DNA from: Glossina fuscipes
Taxonomy: Eukaryota; Arthropoda; Insecta; Diptera; Glossinidae
Direction: 5' to 3'
NCBI RefSeq assembly: GCF_014805625.2
Contig: NW_023998433.1
Coordinates: 6,241,883-6,305,882 of the forward strand
Length of the DNA stretch: 64,000 nucleotides
Numbering within the stretch: position 1 is the stretch's first letter; each line of letters begins with the position of its first letter. Shown piece after piece: positions 12,766 to 25,764 of this stretch. A program made the position numbers and the translations under genes. The notes beneath the pieces are model-generated. The model was given only the letters and a program-made list of their open reading frames with translations, was not told the origin of the DNA and ran no database searches.

Positions 12766-14694
12766 ATTTTAATTATTTATTTATTTTTATTTACTTAGAC
12801 AAGAAACTCAACTAAGACCATTTAACAGTGGAATTCAATTGACTTTTAAAAGTAAATCTTGTAATTAATATTAAAAACTAGAATAAAGTCTATAAGGAAA
12901 AGTAAAGAAAAAAATATAATAATTACATAGTAATATATGCATAAATAAATAACGAGGAGAAAAAAAAAGCAGATACACGGCTAGCACCCATAACCGGTAC
13001 AGATCCAAGTTTGAGGTGAATCCCTAAACCGTTGCAAGCATGCAAAAGCTTGGCAGCCGATAACAGTAAACAACGCCAGTTTAGTTTTGAATCATAAAGA
13101 GACGTGAAGATTGGAAGTTAAATACGACATAAGCAAATCTCGCGTATTAAGCAAAGTTGTTTTGATAGACTTTAAAGAATCCGATATTGAGGTGAAGTGA
13201 TAGACATCATTTAGGTTTCTGCAAACAACCCTGAAGGTGTTAAACGGTTCATAGTCATATTTACATTGACTCAGCTTAATGAAAATAATGTAATAGAGAA
13301 GCGATGAGGGACATTAAAGCTTACCTCACAAACTAATGTGGACGAATCGATAGCATCATTTATTAACTTAATTAAAAAGGAGACACCAAAAATAAATCTA
13401 CGTTTTTCAAGTGACGGTAAGGATAACAGAACCCTATTTTCATAAGGAGGAAGAAAGACAAGCGTGTTCCCACTCCAAATTCCTAAGGGCAAACAGCAAG
13501 AATTGCTTTTGAACGGATTCAATTGAATCCATATAACAGCTGTAGGAAGGAGACCATACAACCGACGCATACTCAAGTATTGGTCTAACTAAGCACATGA
13601 ATAGCTTTTTTGTAATGTAAGGATCTTTCCGCTCTTTGGACCACCTCTCAATGAAACCTAGCGCGGATCTAACTTTACTTAAAGAGAGCTCAATGTGCAA
13701 ATTAAAACGTATCTCATCTCATGAATCAATAATATATCCAGTATTGAATGATTTCCTTCTTAAGAAAAAAGCTTGTGTTTTTTTAGATTTAATTTCATAA
13801 AGTTTAATGAGCACCAATTAACGAGCACCATGTTTAAGCCAATTTGAAGCAGATACGATTGCGATTCCAAGAAGAACAAAGAAAACAGTTTAACAGCTCA
13901 ACCTCTGCGTACATTAAGATCTGGCTCCCATTAATCACTAAGGGGAGATCATTGATGTATAAATTAAATAAACGTGTTTCTAAGTGGCTGCCTTGAGGGA
14001 GGCCAGACGTCGCGGGAAATTCATCGGAGGTGATGAAACTAAACAGAACCTTGGATAACCTGTTATGCACATACAAGCTTACCCATTTCACTGAGCAGAA
14101 AGGCAGACCAGAAGCATAGAGTTTGAAGATCAAAAAATTAACTAAGTGAAAAGCTTTGCTAAAATCAGCACATACGACATCCATGCAAGAGCCACTAGAA
14201 AAAGTCTTGAAAACATAGCAAGTAAAATTTAAGAGATTCGTGACAGTAGATCTCCCTTTCCGAAAGCCATGCTGGGATAGAGAAATAAAAGTTTGATAGC
14301 AAAAGCTAGATGCTGAGTAACAATTCGCTCAAACAATTTAGATAAGACATTGAACTTGGCGATGCCTCTATAGTTTTCAACGTGATGTTTATTCCTACGT
14401 TTGTGAATTGGAATAACGAAACTACTCTGCCAACACAAAGGGAAAAACCCCGATTTCAGGGATTGATTAAAAATCATTAAAATAACAGCACATAGCTCGA
14501 CAGAGAATGTTTTAAGAACGTATGATGGGATCCCATCAGGTTCAGGTAAAGAACCATATGTTAGAGACCTTCAACCATCCAAAACATAAATTTCTGATGT
14601 GACCAAGTTAGGAGTCAAAACCGAGCCGATATCTACGATACGGATAGTTGACAATTGAGTCGGAATTAGTCTCTGAAAAATTTCGCCGAAAGTA
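12766..14694 (-). mobile_element. LINE copy A, 5'-truncated non-LTR retrotransposon
   Basis: On the - strand the decayed ORF2 runs from about 14620 to about 13150. It includes an RT segment (VVCADFSKAFHLVNF, then SGLPQGSHL) and a C-terminal block (LVRPILEYASVVWSPSY). The catalytic YADD is changed to YAEV. A 3' UTR follows, ending in an ATTT-rich (+ strand) tail at 12766-12800. The C-terminal block and UTR match the LINEs at 34237-37786 and 32172-32686, so it is the same family. Multiple frameshifts make it inactive. Its 5' side stops at the mariner at 14695, and no LINE sequence is recognisable beyond that mariner. Confidence 0.8.
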
Positions 14695-15973
14695 TTAGTT
14701 TGCGGAAAAAGAAATCCATTATTTTTATATGAACTTCAGGACTTTATTTAACATGCTTCGGATTGTCCGATTTGGGTCAAATATGCACCGTTTTGTTGTA
14801 TGATTTGTTGCCATTTTAAAAGTAACTTCAAAATGCCTCTCCCATAGAAGTCCTGGTCTCTATTTGCAAAAAACTCTAGTAGTCGATTTTCACAATCCTC
14901 CCTAGATTCCAATTTTTTCTCATTAAAGAAATTTTGCAATGCAAGAAAAATATGATAATCGCTTGGTGCCAAGTCCGGACTGTATGGCGGATGCATTAAA
15001 ACTTCCCAACCAAGCTCCCGAAGTTTCTGGCGAGTCACTAGATGTGTGTGTGTAGATGTGTGTGGCCTAGCGTTGTCCTGGTGGAACACGACACCTCTCC
15101 TGTTGGCCAATTCTGGCCGTTTCTGGTCAATCGCTATCTTCAAACGGTCCAGTTATTGACAGTAGAGATCAGAATTTAGCGTTTGGCCATATGGAAGCAA
15201 CTCATAATAAATAATCCCCTTCCAGTCCCACCAAATGCATAGCAAAACCTTCCTGGCCGTTTGAGGTGCTTCACCGCTCTTTGACCACGATCGTTTTCGC
15301 ACAGGGTTATCGTGTGTGATCCATTTCTCATCTCCAGTCACCATCCATTTAAGAAATGGGTCTATCTCATTCCGTTTGGCCAAGGCTTCGCAGATGGAAA
15401 TTCGATCCATCATGTTTTTTTCTGTTAATTGGTGTGGCACCCAAATATCGAGCTTCTTTTTGAATCCAGCTTTGTGTAAATGGTTTAAAACTGTTTTATG
15501 GTCGATTTTTAGCTCCTGGGCGATGTTACGACCGCTAACATGCCGGTCAACTTCGATCATTTCTCCGATTTTATCGACATTTTCGACGACCGGCCTACCT
15601 GTGCGAGGTGCATCTTTAACATCAAACATTCCTGAACGGAATCTACGAAACCAAAATTGCACATAATTGGCTGTTACAGTATCGGAACCATAAACACCAT
15701 TCACAATTTTAGCCGCCTGGCTTGCATTTTCGCCTTTGTCATAGAAAAACTGAAAAATATACTGAATTTTCTCTTTGTTCCCTTCCATTTTTAACCCGCT
15801 GTAACTCACAACTGAATGCACCAAACAAAAACCAGCAAAAGAATTTTTTTTATTGCGAAATGTCACCTTTCCAACGAGCATAAATCTGAAATTGTTTGAT
15901 CGATACTTTACGAGAAATCTATCAGTGCAGCCATCTACCGAAAAAATAATGGATTTCTTTTTCCCCAAACTAA
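14695..15973 (-). mobile_element. mariner transposon, copy 1
   Basis: This 1279-bp unit is bounded by inverted repeats, TTAGTTTGCGGAAAAAGAAA on the left and the complement (TTTCTTTTTCCCCAAACTAA) on the right. A TA dinucleotide flanks each end (14693-14694 and 15974-15975), the normal target duplication of mariner. It encodes a nearly intact transposase (14748-15788, minus). Its sister copy is at 29279-30538. The left flank is LINE copy A. Confidence 0.93.
14748..15788 (-). pseudogene. mariner transposase, one in-frame stop
   Basis: The frame begins at ATG 15788 (MEGNKEK) and runs 346 codons to TAA 14748-14750, the usual mariner length. It would bind the element ends and cut and paste the element. 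Visible blocks are an N-terminal helix-turn-helix region (ASQAAKIVNGVYG, WFRRFRSG), the linker APRTGRPVV, WVPHQL, first catalytic Asp in VTGDEKWI, second in FHQDNARPHT and third in YSPDLAPSDYH. A TAA at 15153-15155 interrupts the frame between the first and second Asp. A 12-bp insertion adds four residues between the second and third Asp (38 intervening instead of 34). It is probably inactive. Confidence 0.9.
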
Positions 15974-15975
15974 TA

Positions 15976-18900
15976 TATGACGTTATTATAAAAAAAAGGA
16001 TATAAAAATTATTTGTTATTGATTCGCTTACATGTCTGCGAGTTACGAACAAACGCTGTGTACTTATCTATTAATAGTTATTAAAAATTAAATTTGAGGA
16101 ATGAATATGGGGGTTTTCTTTTTTAATAAAATAATTAAATTGCTTTATGCTCATTTTTACTTCGTGAAAATTTACTGAACGAATTGCTCAACAACAGCAA
16201 TTACTATCATTACAGCTACGATTCTGTAATTATAAATAACGTACATAAAATTCTATATTTAGTAACTAAACCTCAAAGTTTTTAAAGAAACTGAGAAAAT
16301 ATATACAGACGATAACGGACAGCAGCGCAATCGGGCACAACAAATATTGCAAACATTTAAAATTCATCACCATAGATGTCCATGATAATTAATCAAAATT
16401 GCAAAATAATCGTATTGCATGACAATAACAACAACGACAACAACATGAGCAACGTTTAACAAATGAATTAGCTAAACAACAGGCATATTTTGATTGCAGC
16501 CAATCAATTTAGGTTATCATTAGGTAGTCATCATCTCGTTGTAGTCGTCATTCGTAGCCAGTTGTTATCTTTTTGTTATGTGTCCATATGTCTGGCTAGT
16601 TATCGGGGAGCCTGTCTCAGAGTTTGTCTTCGCTTGTCTGTACCCGTGTATGCGTATATGCGCCATGCACATACATTGATAATACAGGTATTTATCAAAA
16701 TTTTGTAATTGTCGAGCAATTTGCTGAAATTGAATATTTCGATATGGGAACAATTTGTTCCTTTATTTTATGAAATTTTTTTACCTTATAAAAGAAATCA
16801 AAGAAGTAACATATGTGTAATATTAAAATTATACAAAAAAATATTTGTCTATCTTTTGTATGTGTACGTGTACGTGTACGTGGATACGTGTATGCGCGCT
16901 GTCGTAGATGTACACATACTACATATAATTTTTATATAAATATATATATAAAAACATGTATACATATATAAATGTATATATGAAAACAAATGATGGCGAT
17001 AACAGGCGTGAATTTCCAGTTGTTAAGTACCCACGCAATGCAATAAATTTATTTAAGCCAAAAGGCACTAATAGCATCTTGTATGCATATATCTATGGGT
17101 TTATATGCATTTGCTTAACACTCGTTAACAAAAAAGCAAACACACATATATGTACATACGTTTACATGTACACACTAACTTCTATAAAATACGCCTTTTT
17201 TCTTAATTTTTTTTTTATTTATGCAAATAATGATATGATCTGTAGTGTTACCGTAAAATGCTGAAAAGGCTCGAACTTTCAAAATGATATAAAATGCTTG
17301 GAGGTCAACTAATGAATAGCCAATAAACAGTGTGAGTAATGAAATGATTTATATATAGTAAATTTTACAACAATATTATCTTAAATTGAACTGAAAAATA
17401 AAACGATAAAAAAGAAAATTTTTCAAAATTCTTTATTTCTATCAAATTTTTCATTATTTAATCGTGAATCTATTTCATCTTGGAATGTACAAGCATTACG
17501 TTTCTAATAGCATTTTGATAGGCGGTAATCTTACTTAACGAAACACGACCAATAAATTTTGTGTTGGCGCATTTGTGATACGCGGTTGTAAAGCGCAAAG
17601 CACGTCTTAAATTTCAGCGATTTGTTGTGCGACACTTGCACTTGATTTCCGTTAACGCAACTGAGTTTTGCCCATAAATAAGCCAAACAAATTTCGGTTG
17701 GCATGGTGTAAACGTACAATTATGTGCTTGTATATGTTGTATATGTGTTAGCGTCAGTATATGTATCGTGGGCTTTACAATTTGCGCTTTTCTATATAAA
17801 GTGCGTTGAAAAGAAAACGCGTGCATTTTATGACCAATTCTAATAAACATATCCTGTATTGTGTGCGTTACTGCCTGACTGTTCCCGTATATTAATGCAA
17901 TTGAAGTAGAAATGCATGTCCAGCATTAGTTAGAGTGGATGAACAACTGTAACATGAAAATACCAACAACAACACCATAAATGCGTGAATAAGTGTGAAA
18001 GTCGCCTCATTCTTTTTTCCACTAGAGGACGCACAAAAGTGCGACATGTTTAAATATAACCGTTTTTGGGGTTAATGAGATAAATGTAAATGTTTTGTAC
18101 CTAAAGAAAAAGAGAAAAGGTTTCGTTTTTCTTTTCCAATTTTTTTTTTTTTTTTTTTTTTGAAAGAACAAAACATGCAGTGATATTTGTAAACGCTTTT
18201 GAGTTGAATTGTTCGAGCATGACTGCCCAACAACGCAATACATTTTTATCAATTGATAAAATAATGATTTCCTTATAATATTGGCGTTTGAATTAATTTC
18301 AATTGCTTGTTTTTTCTTTCTTTTTCCAATAAAAAAGATGTGCTGACTCCATAAGAATGCTAAGATATATATTATTGAATGCATTGACCTTCAGTAGATG
18401 CAGCTTTTCCTGTTATCTGGGGGCAAAACATGTGTGCGTGGCTGAGGGAATTGTTCATCTTATAATAGGATCTCAAAGGGATTGCAGCTTTTCCTTAACC
18501 ATTTCGTATGCCTGCAAGAGAGTATTGTAGTGCTGGTATAAAAGATTTTTTAATTTATCGCATCCGCGAAATGATTTCTCTTCAACTCGTGATAAACTTG
18601 TCAATTTAATTGCTGTAACTGTTCTAATTGCCATTTGCGCCACTTTTCACTCAATATGTCTCGCAATAAATCATACACTATCGCCTATTGGTTGCATCAA
18701 GCATCAAGCATTATATTTTTAAACCCTTTCGATAGCTAATTTCTCTGTTTTTCGATCATTCCAAAGGTTTGGATACTGGGGGTTGATTTTTTCAATTTAA
18801 AATTTTTATCATTTCGTATGGAGCGCGTAACATGAAGCTTTATCAAACATTATTTGCGATTTTACGTTTTCAAACTTATTCGGCAGCTTTAAGTATCCTT

Positions 18901-21451
18901 TTATCTTTTAGCTTAAAAATAATCATTTTTCAGCCACTGCTTTGCATTAAAGCCCTAAAACGATAAATTTTCAAGAAACTGTAAAACCAAGAAAGCAGTA
19001 CAGCGATTTAATGCATATATTTCGTTTCCAGATTCCTGACTTGTGCATAATCATGGTCACAGAGATGCAAGCAGCGTTATCTTAAAAGGAGCTTTTCTCT
19101 TTATGGTCGTTCGAGAGAAGCTATATCTAAAGTTTGCGAGCATTACAGATATTTCTTATGGTTATATTTTCTTTTGAGTCATTGGAAAGCTTATGACAGA
19201 ATAGACTTTCCTAGAGACATTATAAGATTTTCTAATGTTCAAGGAAAACCTTGCGGAGGGTTTTGTGGGAGTTCTAGCTGTACTCAAATTTGCGAGGAAA
19301 GCATTAGGGTGTAGATTGTGGCGTTATTGTAAAATCGATTGTTTACTTCAAAGGAAGGCAGGGATTTTAAATAAGTTCCGTCTTGTCCAAACGAAGTGAT
19401 ATGGTGCATGATGGCTGCATTTTACATGTGAAATCGTTCATCCCTGAACGGTAATGAGTGACGCAACGTTTATACCTTGCGCTGTTATTCACTTTGAAGT
19501 TAAGCGTTACATAGCCAGATGTCTACTTTGAAATCACAGAGAAGTATTCCAACATTTTGGTATGGAGTCGTTAAAATGATGAAACAACCATTGCACAAGT
19601 GAAAAATGGAATAAAATGTAAATCGAAACAATTGAATTCAATATTAGAATTATCGACGTTTTGCATGTGCCTGTTTCTATCAAAACTGGGAAATTTGGTT
19701 TTGTTCGAATTTTGTGAAATCTTCATAGTCGCAAAAACGAAGATACGAGGTTGAAATTCGGAACAGACAATCATTGATCCATTAAGAACCTAAGGTTGTA
19801 AAAATTAGTGAAGAATGCATGTGGACCATATATAAACACTTAAAACTATGTCGGAAAAGCATCGGCAACTTTTGCATATTTTTATTTATAATATTATATT
19901 TAATCCCATGAAGTTTCTGAAAACCTCTTAGCCAGATATTCAGGGTTAAAATGTTCGGTCCAAAAATAGTTTATTTATTCCTAAGTGGTTATTGATTTCG
20001 ATGACACCGCAATACCGCTTCTAAAAAACTTCTTCTAACGGAAGAGGTTCTATAAAGGACGGAATAAATGACACCTTTGTGGTATTGTATATATGAAGGC
20101 TTTAAAAATTTCAAAGTTAACTCAATTTCTGCTTTCAAGTTACAATTTTTTTTTGTGCGGAATCCTGTGGACATCACAAAGTGGTATGCTTTGCATAGGC
20201 TTTATAAATTCTTCTGAGACACCCATAACAAACTAAACACTCCAATGTTTTAGCATCATATGGATCTCTATTTTTTTTTTTTTCATTTTGCTTTCATATA
20301 TAGAGATGGTGCAGATAAATGTTAAACAGCTGCACTAATTACCATTGTGTGATACAAGTTTTCTGGTAAGATAATGGCATGATGCGATGTAGTTATCATT
20401 TTGTAAATAGTGAACGTAACTTTATTATAGAGGGGATAAGATCTTCACCAGTAATGGGATATGGATTGCGAACGCATCTAAATCTAAAACGAATATAACT
20501 TCTTACATATACTTATATATACATATATATATATATATTCCGAGGAAGTGGACGTTTAAGTAATGCTTAGGTTCAAATATAAAACTTTCTTGCTTCTCCA
20601 AATCCAATTTACTTGCGTCTCTTGCATACATAAAAACAAGTGATTGTTTACGTGACAAGACCGCATCTTTTAGTCTCATTATAATATTCATAAAATTCAA
20701 ATTTGTTGTTAATAATTTTTATTATTAATTTGTGAAACAGGAATAACATAAAAGATAAAAAAAAATGCATTTTTCTTAAAAGGCAAAAAAATTTAATATT
20801 AAAATGGTATTAAAGAACTAAAATTACTCTTACCCTTGAGTTGTAATAAAAAAGTCAAAAGTATTTTAGCGAGTTTTGTGCGTTTGTGTACTTGTGTGAA
20901 ATGTACAACCGCAACAGCGAGGCAATGAAAGTAGTAACAACAAACACTTGTAAATAAGAAATAATATTAATATAAAAATAAAGATAAAGAGAAAAATAGT
21001 ATACAGCCGAACAACAACAAAATAATAATTAAAACATACTAAACAGCGTGTTGTACCGTAATGCCCGTATTACTCCGCCAGTTATGTACAAGACATACTC
21101 ATACATACCTATCCCTAACTAACAAAAGCTGGCATCTTTCAGACTTTCGCAAATCGTAGTCGCGCACTTTTTACGTTGTTGTTGATAGCATGGCTGCAGC
21201 CTGATAGTATTTGCCTTTAAAATATATGCGAAATTTATATACGTACACCAGCTGACTGGCAAATTGACCAGCTATATGCTCGAAAGTGTAGGCAAATGGG
21301 TTTTCTGTTTCGTTTTTTTTTTGCTTTCTTTATTACTGTTGCTTGTGTACTTTTATTAATATTGCTGTGCCGGTTATCAGATTATATATTTTTTGCAATT
21401 AAGCCTTAAAAAAACCCCTGTGAAAAATACTTTTACAAAATTAAAAGAAAA
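15976..21451. other. AT-rich non-coding DNA
   Basis: No coding region is supported. Simple sequence includes GTACGT repeats at 16862-16885, TATATA runs at 16939-16981, poly-T at 18139-18161 and an AT run at 20517-20538. The parts at 16480-16680, 17540-17860 and 20880-21300 are less AT-rich, with CA/CG-containing non-repetitive sequence. They are reasonable places to look for conserved enhancers of the Iroquois locus. That is inference only. Confidence 0.45.
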
Positions 21452-22165
21452 AAACAAGTAAGTAAAAGACTATATCCGAATTGAACCGAACCTGAAAGAC
21501 CCCATGAGTCAAGCAAATATAGGAAAATTGCAAAAAAGATTACAACGCGTTGCGGATGTGTTATTATGCCGATTGGAAGCAATTTCCCATCGAACTGGCT
21601 TTTACAAATTTTATATCTTAATTTCTAGACTGACGAATATTTCAGAGTGTTTTGATAACAATTTGAAATTTTTCCTTTTTAGATTTTTTTTGAAAATGTC
21701 GATGAACAATGCCCATATTTATATGAATGCATATACATATATATATATATATATATATATGATCCTAGAGGAGAATAGGTTGGAGCAGACTTGATCTACT
21801 TGTCAGCTTAAGAAAAGGAGGCTATTAATAAGAAAAGGTCATAATCGGAAAAAGATGAGAGAGTGTGTTATGACTTGAAAAATCGGGTGATAATCTATTG
21901 TATTTTATGTACGAGAGAGAATAAAATTGAATTTTTTCCAAAGATATCAAGATGATATGGGACATCTGGATTTTGGAGAGGTATCACGTATTGGTTTCCC
22001 GAGCTGCGAAAAAAGGTAAGGATAGCCGAACAGTTTACGTGCGTGTGTATTTATATATATGTCTAAATTAAGGACAGGCGCGGGTTTGTATCTTAATGTT
22101 TGCGACTTTGAAAATTCTGACAACAAACGGACGAATGGACAGATATGTCTTTTTGGAAGCATTTC
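21452..22165 (+). repeat. probable copy of the TAAGAAAA-headed repeat
   Basis: It starts AACAAGTAAGTAAAAGAC, followed by a diverged hairpin-like ATATCCGAATTGAACCGAAC, comparable with the heads at 24289 and 45312. An AACGGACGAATGGACAGAT motif near 22125-22143 resembles the ACAGATGGACAGACGAAC motif of the other copies. The tail signature is not clear, so the right boundary is approximate. An (AT)12 microsatellite lies inside (21737-21760). Confidence 0.35.
21737..21760. repeat. (AT)n microsatellite
   Basis: About twelve AT dinucleotides are read directly from the sequence. Confidence 0.95.
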
Positions 22166-24288
22166 TTCGTGCGCATATTTGGATGTTACAAACGGAATGA
22201 TAAATTATAATGCTTCAAGACTTCGTTGACGGATATAAAAATTAAAAACTTTTACGGCAAAAATTTGTGTTTAAAGTAATCTTTAACAAATTGCGAATAA
22301 AGTCCTTCTGTAGGTTAAGTATCTAAAGCTAATTAAAAAAACTCATTATTGTTGTTATTATTATTAATTAATCCAGTTTAATTAAAGCTTATTGAAGGCA
22401 AGTGTAACTCAGGGGGGTTAAAGAACATATCTTGTTATACAGGTGCTATTAAGAACATATAAATTTAAAAATATCATAAAAAACAAAATATAAAAAACAA
22501 AAATAAATTTGTTTGTTGGTTTTTAATCAGCAACAAAACGAGATAAAAATGTTAAAAAAACTTCCCACAAATATTTTCTAATCTCCAACTACTCCACTCT
22601 TATTAATGTGTTCAATTTGATCATCACTGTATGTTTGCCATACGAGAGGGCATACGAAAAATTACTTAAATGACATTTGAACGCGCTTTTGAAGTGTTTT
22701 CTGTCCCATACTATAATATTTACTGGTTGACCTTTTAAAAGCCTGTATAGCTTTGTTTTTTGGTAAGCATGTTACCGCAACGACAACAATAACAACAATA
22801 ATAGTAATAGTAGGTAATACAACGAACTTTTATTGTTTTTATGCCGACCATACGAAAAGAGAAATTATATTAATGTCGGCCGTCAGTTTGAAGCAAAAAA
22901 GGTGAATAATTAAATGAATATTTAAAAGCAAAAAATTAAAAATAAATTTTCTCTAGTAAGTAAATTTCCTTTTAAAAGATCCTTTCTACGTATTGCTTTT
23001 TGTACACAGTTTGACTTACATTTAAGATGTAACTTAATTGACGGACTTTCTTATAGCGTAACCCTCTTTTCAAATGTGCTCCCCGAAAATACCAGTTCTT
23101 TACATTTGTCGAATAATGGATGAGACTCACTTTTTGAAAAGAAAACAAAGAATAAAAAATCCATGAAATATAAACCAAAATATCAACTTTCACATATACA
23201 ATTGCACATTTCAGGTTGCTGGCTCAAGCAAATACGAAAAAAAAATTTTGATAAAGGACATCTTTGGTCCAGGAAGGGAACGCATTGTTCAGAAAAAATC
23301 TGTAAACAATTACAGTGTGGTTTACGGCCTGTAAGTTTAAAGTTTCTTCTTTCAATTTGAATTTTTAAGCCAACGAAATTTGTACACGCTGGTAATTCGT
23401 CTTTTAAGAGAAAAGACGTTATAAGTAGCAATTTGTAGGCGTCAGAATTTTAAGAACAACTTATGATCAATGAGAATATACTTATAATGCAGCTATCAGT
23501 AAATTTAATTATTTGATTATTGGAGAGGAGGATATAAGGAGAAAAAGTGTAAAATAAAGTTGGAGTACACGTTCAGTTGCGGATATTGGAAGACAATCCT
23601 GATGAGATGTTTTCACATTTAGGACAAATCTCAAGGTAGTCTTCATATAATACCTAATGTCTAAAAAAAATTGAAGGAACATTACGATTTAACTTCAAAA
23701 AAGTCAAGCAAAATGTATGCAGTTTATGTAGGTAACAAAAGGTCGGCTCAATTGGAATTTAAAAATCCGTTGCCATGTTTTGTATGTGTTTGCTTTACTA
23801 ATGGCTGCAATTATTTTTATTCAACTTTATCAAAATATGAAAAATAAGAGAAAATTGAGGGGCTCTTTTTCCAAAAAAAAATTAACCCGTAAATATTCAA
23901 ATGCTGTAAACAACGTGGTGTGTGGTATTTTATTAGTTACGTTGCCGTGATATTTAATATATCTGATCTATTAGTTACTTAATAATAGCCTATGAACTTT
24001 TTACGTATTTGTCAATATATTTCTCCAATAAAATGTTGTCACAGCGAATGACTTCATATGATAGTCTTTTCGTAGATATTTCGGTAATTTTTAATGTACT
24101 GCTTTATGAGAACGGCTATGTAGTGTTTCAAGCTACAGTTGATTGATCGACTTAATCAATAAATTGTTAAAAACGTTTTTCAAATGAGGGAAAATACAAA
24201 TTTGAGAGCATATTCGATATGAACTTGAAGTCTTTCAATTTTCTATTTGAATCTTTCTGTTAGATATTGAGAGTAGCTACAGCAACTG
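22166..24288. other. AT-rich non-coding DNA
   Basis: I see only short open frames without motifs. Nothing here supports a gene, and no dated repeat boundaries were recognised. Confidence 0.45.
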
Positions 24289-25099
24289 AGAAAATTATAT
24301 TCGGTTGTGACCGAATCTTTTATACCTATCACCGTTATACTGAAAAATTACAAATAATGAACAGAACTAAATTTTATAACATTAGATAGGCGCGGGCGAT
24401 TTTTTGCAGTTTCGGGATAAAAGTGGAAATTAATATTTTGCATGTGTTGGACTTTATGAGTAAACAGTGTTCACAGTTGTTGTTGCATAAGCGTGCGGGC
24501 GGCTTGTGTCATTTTCAGAGTCTTTTGTAAATTTATAGGCGAAATGTTAATTTTTTCGAATCGGCGTGTATTTACCATAGATGCTGCACAATTTGGCAGA
24601 AGAACAAGTGGGCAGACTAACAGACGGACAAGCTTGGTTGGTTTGCGGAGCTGAAAAATTTACATACGCTATGGGGTTTTTGTAGCTTTTGCGCTTTCGA
24701 ATTTTTGTACATTTATCTGCTATCGTTTATGAGTAATGATCAAAAAAAAAAACGATTTTTTATTCCTTTTGGACAAAAAAGGTGTCCTCAGTTTGGGTGG
24801 TGCTGTGAGCGTGTCCTTCGACCGATTTGTCCCATTTTAAATGTATACCAGTGTGCAAAAACTTTCAATGTTTCTGCAAAATTTAAAATTGATAGCCTTA
24901 TTTTTGCGCCCAGGAGAATGTTTACAAGAGACATTATTTAGACGGATAGACATGCAGGCGGACAGATGGACGTGCTTAAATGGATCTAAAATTTGACGCT
25001 ATCAACAATACATATAGTTTTTAGGGTCTCTGATGCTTCCTTCTGGGCATTGCAAGTTTTGACGAAGTGAATATACCCCTCATCTTTCGGTATAAAAAT
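24289..25099 (+). repeat. dispersed TAAGAAAATTA-headed repeat, copy 2
   Basis: The head reads GAGAAAATTATATTCGG, followed by a short inverted repeat (TTCGGTTGTGACCGAA) and then TTTATACCTATCACCG. Inside lie TTTACAAGAGACATTATTTA and GGCGGACAGATGGACGTGC. The tail is TTTTGACGAAGTGAATATAC, then CCCTCATCTTTCGGTATAAA. This is the clearest copy of the family and has no coding potential. Confidence 0.65.
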
Positions 25100-25764
25100 A
25101 ACACTTTACGAGATGACATATTTAAATAATTTTGGAAAGAGTCGAAAGTGTTGCAATCAATTTAATGTATAGAGTAAATAATTACCATCGCCATCTAAAA
25201 ACTCTTTTGAAGAAATCGGTTAAATTGACTGACGGACAAAAAGTTATAGAGCTCTTTAATATTTGGATGTGATGCAGATTTAATAAGTTTTATTATTTTT
25301 TATTTATAATATGCAAATGTGTATCCAAATAGCCTAAAAACTTTTATTACAGATAACAATTGATGTGCTGCCGTTACGGTGACACACGTGTAAACTAGAA
25401 ACTTACTTTGAAGTTAATTTGTGAGCTATCCTGGATTGATTGCCTATGAGCGAAGTTGCAGGATTGACTTGGATGCTTCCAAAGAATTAAATTCACAAAT
25501 AAGTTAATTAAATAATTGAATTTCGATGGAAAGATGCGATTAAGAAATATGGTTCATAGAAGAAGTATTCGTAAGCTATTCTTACTGAAAATTAATTCTT
25601 ATTTAAAAATTCACGGATACGAAATCTAATAGGTTAATATAAAATTTTTGTAATCGTTACCCTAAAAAACGTAAGAATCCGCATTTATTCATCCATGTAT
25701 GTTTGTTCATTGGGCCTGTATTTTGTCATCCACTCCCGCAATAATTGAAAATTGCACAACGGGC

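Noticed and set aside
15316..15666. Long + strand open frame
   Set aside because: It is the antisense shadow of the mariner transposase. The frame at 29598-29858 (-) is the same shadow in copy 2.
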